Shown: piece after piece, positions 61,860 through 64,000 of the stretch
How the letters are laid out: each line of letters begins with the position of its first letter
Numbering within the stretch: the first letter of the stretch is position 1
From: Bog-532 sp963742875
GTDB taxonomy: Bacteria > Actinomycetota > Actinomycetes > Streptosporangiales > Streptosporangiaceae
Assembly (NCBI GenBank): GCA_963742875.1
Contig: CAVUNO010000017.1
Coordinates: 930,001-994,000 of the forward strand
DNA length: 64,000 bases
Direction of reading: 5' to 3'
Position numbers and translations under genes: made by a program
Notes under the pieces: model-generated
What the model was told of the DNA's origin: nothing
Database searches by the model: none
Seen by the model: the letters and a program-made list of their open reading frames with translations, nothing else

Positions 61860-63594
61860 GTATTACCCATATGTGGCGCCGGTGGTGGGCAAGAAGCGCG
61901 GCGGGTCCACGTACTACTACCTGGTGGAGTCGGCCCGGGTCGGCGGGAAGCCGCGGATCGTGTCGCAGCAGTACCTGGGCACGGCGGAGGAGCTGGCCGC
62001 GGCGATGCGCGGCGGCGGGCTCGGGCTGCCGGACCGGGTGCAGCACAAGGATTTCGGCGTGGCCGCGGCGGCCTGGGGGATGCTGGAGGACATCGGCGTG
62101 GCCGGCCTGATCGATGCGGCGGCCGGGCCGCGGCGGGCGGACGCGGGCGCGTCCGCCGGGATGTACCTGGCGCTGGCGGCGCTGAACCGTCTGGCCGCGC
62201 CGTGCTCCAAACTGCGGTTCGCCGAGTGGTGGGCGACGACGGCAGCGCCGCGGTTCACAAAGGTCCCGGCCACGGTGCTGGATCACCGCCGGTTCTGGGA
62301 TGCGATGCACGCCGTCACGCTGGAGCAGCTGGAGGCGGCCGGGCAGGCGATCACGCTGCGGGCGGTGGAGATGTTCGGGCTGGACTGCTCGTCGGTGGCG
62401 CTGGACATGACCAACTTCGCTACCTTCATCGATACGCAGAACAAGCGGGCACCGGTCGCGCAGCGCGGCAAGGCCAAGCAGAAACGCTCCGATCTGCGCC
62501 TGGTCGGGCTGGGCCTGGTCGTCACCAGGGACAGCGGGATCCCGCTGACCTGGCACGCCTACCCCGGCGATAAGCCGGACGTCACCCAGTTCCCGGATAT
62601 GATCACCCGGCTGCTAACCCGGTATGAGGCGGTCTGTGAGCGGGCCGGGGTCGCGGCGGAGGCGGCCAGAATGACCGTGGTGTTCGACGCCGGGCAGAAC
62701 AGTGAGGCGAACTTCGCTCACCTGGCCGCGGCCGGGCTGAGCTGGATCGGGTCCGTGCCCGCCTCCGACTGCCCGGACTTGCTCGCTCTGCCCGCATCGG
62801 TGCGGAGCATCGTCGATGCGGACCGGTTCGGGCAGCTGACCGCCTACGACACCCGCCGCCAGGCCTACGGCGCCGGGCGTCGCGCCGTCTTGACCCACTC
62901 CCCGGAACTGCACCAGGCCCAGGCGGCCGGGTTCGAGGGCACCACGCTGGCCAAGGCCGGCAAGAAACTCGACGAGCTGGCCGCCACGCTGGCCCGCGGC
63001 CGCACCCGCCGCCCCCGCGACAAGGTAGAAGCCGAGATCACCGCGATCACCGCCAAGCCATGGGTGCGCCGCGTCATCACCTGGCAGCTGACCGGGGACC
63101 AGCCGAGAGACCTCCGCCTGACCTGGCACGTTGACGCTGCCGCCCGGGCGGCCCTGGAAGAGGAGATCTTCGGCAAGCACGTGCTCATCACCGGCCACGA
63201 CGACTGGCCCGTCGCCGAGGTGATCGCCGGGTACCGGTCCCAGTCCGAGGCTGAGTTCGCCTTCCGCCAGATGAAAGACACCCATGTAGTGTCGTTCTCC
63301 CCGATGTTCCACTGGACCGAGCACAACATCCGGGTCCACGTCTTCACCTGCGTCCTGGCCCTGCAGGTCGCCCACCTGATGCGCCTGAAGGCCCGCCGCG
63401 CCGGGCTGCACCTGTCCGTCCGCGAACTGCACCGCGAACTCGCCGGCATCAGCGAGACCATCCTGCTCTGCCAAGGCGACCAGGGCAGGCCCCGCGCCCA
63501 CCGCATGCTCACCGAAACGACGCCCGTCCAGGACAAGCTCGCCCAGACCTTCAGCCTCGACCGCTACGCACCCAGACGCTGACATGGGTAATAC
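61860..63594 (+). mobile_element. IS1634-family insertion sequence
   Basis: The transposase is bracketed by GTATTACCCAT at 61860-61870 and its inverse ATGGGTAATAC at 63584-63594. The 11-base inverted repeats define a ~1.73 kb element. Flanking target duplication is not obvious. Confidence 0.65.
61873..63582 (+). CDS. IS1634 family transposase
   Basis: The protein (~570 residues from the first GTG inside the inverted repeats) has the DDE pattern of IS1634: SVALDMTNFATFIDTQNKR, MTVVFDAGQNSEANF, and VIAGYRSQSEAEFAFRQMKD. The N-terminal STYYYLVESARVGGKPRIV and the QQYLGTAEEL segment are also family features. The open frame extends back to 61837 but would then cross the element's end. It appears intact. 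Confidence 0.9.
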   Translation: MAPVVGKKRGGSTYYYLVESARVGGKPRIVSQQYLGTAEELAAAMRGGGLGLPDRVQHKDFGVAAAAWGMLEDIGVAGLIDAAAGPRRADAGASAGMYLALAALNRLAAPCSKLRFAEWWATTAAPRFTKVPATVLDHRRFWDAMHAVTLEQLEAAGQAITLRAVEMFGLDCSSVALDMTNFATFIDTQNKRAPVAQRGKAKQKRSDLRLVGLGLVVTRDSGIPLTWHAYPGDKPDVTQFPDMITRLLTRYEAVCERAGVAAEAARMTVVFDAGQNSEANFAHLAAAGLSWIGSVPASDCPDLLALPASVRSIVDADRFGQLTAYDTRRQAYGAGRRAVLTHSPELHQAQAAGFEGTTLAKAGKKLDELAATLARGRTRRPRDKVEAEITAITAKPWVRRVITWQLTGDQPRDLRLTWHVDAAARAALEEEIFGKHVLITGHDDWPVAEVIAGYRSQSEAEFAFRQMKDTHVVSFSPMFHWTEHNIRVHVFTCVLALQVAHLMRLKARRAGLHLSVRELHRELAGISETILLCQGDQGRPRAHRMLTETTPVQDKLAQTFSLDRYAPRR

Positions 63595-63610
63595 GCCGAA
63601 CCATGCCATG

Positions 63611-64000
63611 CGCACACCCTGACCAGCGCAAACAAGACCAAGATCAACTTATCCCGGAAACTCCGGCTAGCGCTGCCAGCAAGCCGGGCGGCGTCCGCGG
63701 GATCGCGGACGTAGCTGAGCACGGCGTCCCAAGTGCTGGCTGGCATGCGTAGCGGCGTTCTCGACTGGCGTGCTGGACCAGGTAGTCCGCCACGGTGTAT
63801 CCGGCGAGCTGACGCATGCCAGTTCCGGCAGGGCTAAGGGCGGTGGCGCCCCGCAGTTTTTTGGTGGCGTAGGCCAGGGCCTGCTCGAACCAGTTGTCCG
63901 GTGCTTCGGCCTGCTGCTGGCTGGTGCAATAGCCCGACGCGGCGGGCAGCAAGTCGGGGCTTAGCGGGGCGCGGCCACCCAGCCGGGCCACATCCAGCGC
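63611..64000 (-). pseudogene. Fragment of a large conserved actinobacterial protein, truncated near IS1634
   Basis: Running in from the right edge, one frame reads NWFEQALAYATKKLRGATAL and GTGMRQLAGYTVADYLVQHA, then after a frame change MPASTWDAVLSYVRDPADAA and RLAGSASRS, after which homology stops. I recognise the pattern from repeat-containing actinobacterial proteins but not the exact family. The gene is truncated just beside the IS1634 right end. Confidence 0.55.

Overview
The window is a GC-rich actinobacterial chromosome segment. The evidence is the bldD-pyr-mihF-gmk-rpoZ-coaBC-metK gene order, an actinobacterial-type IHF, several DUF397 proteins with a DUF5753-type XRE regulator, a SAV_6107-type HEPN protein, and dense ATGA start/stop overlaps. 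It fits a filamentous Actinomycetota; family level cannot be settled from the sequence alone.

Layout. 1-9250: a minus-strand cobalamin operon (ChlI/ChlD-type chelatase, cobO, cbiA, cobI, cobM, cbiD, cobL, cbiG running off the edge) headed by a cobalamin riboswitch and interrupted by the scar of a TnpB (IS605-type) element. 9.4-13.5 kb: an envelope-glycan group with an NDP-sugar epimerase, a GT2 glycosyltransferase, a GtrA-like membrane protein and a convincing UDP-sulfoquinovose synthase. 13.6-20.5 kb: TetR regulator, small membrane protein, glyA, nucleoside hydrolase, and an XRE/DUF397/methyltransferase group. 20.6-24.3 kb: cobN. 25.9-39.9 kb: metK, coaBC, rpoZ, gmk, mihF, pyrF, a pyrK remnant, carB, carA, pyrC, pyrB, pyrR, with pyrD missing from its usual place. 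40.3-52.0 kb: bldD, a HEPN protein, a GH2 glycosidase, a luciferase-like oxidoreductase, a GNAT, metF, thiE, ohr, a HAD hydrolase, then cobQ and cobD. 52.1-53.7 kb: a repeat-bearing phosphotransferase.

54.1-64.0 kb is a mobile-element graveyard. A tRNA-Arg(TCT) has its 3' end duplicated 2.8 kb downstream, bounding a decayed integrative element with integrase remnants, an HTH protein and a lipoprotein. A 3.1 kb element with terminal inverted repeats, carrying a DDE-like transposase, a recombinase-like protein and a DUF6788 protein, sits in the second copy of the tRNA end. Then come a frameshifted tyrosine recombinase, a Mre11-like fragment, and an IS1634-family insertion next to a broken gene that leaves the window.

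Cobalamin genes are spread over three loci (1-9 kb, 20.6-24.3 kb, 49.4-52.0 kb) and together give corrin-ring methylation, cobalt insertion by CobN with a ChlI/ChlD partner, a,c-amidation, adenosylation, remaining amidation and aminopropanol attachment. Five otherwise ordinary genes (cobL, cbiA, cobN, metK and a luciferase-like oxidoreductase) each carry a single frameshift. Two (metK, cobN) lie exactly in G/C runs and a third (cobL) is compatible with a short one. Since metK is normally essential, residual sequencing error is the likeliest explanation, though true decay cannot be excluded.
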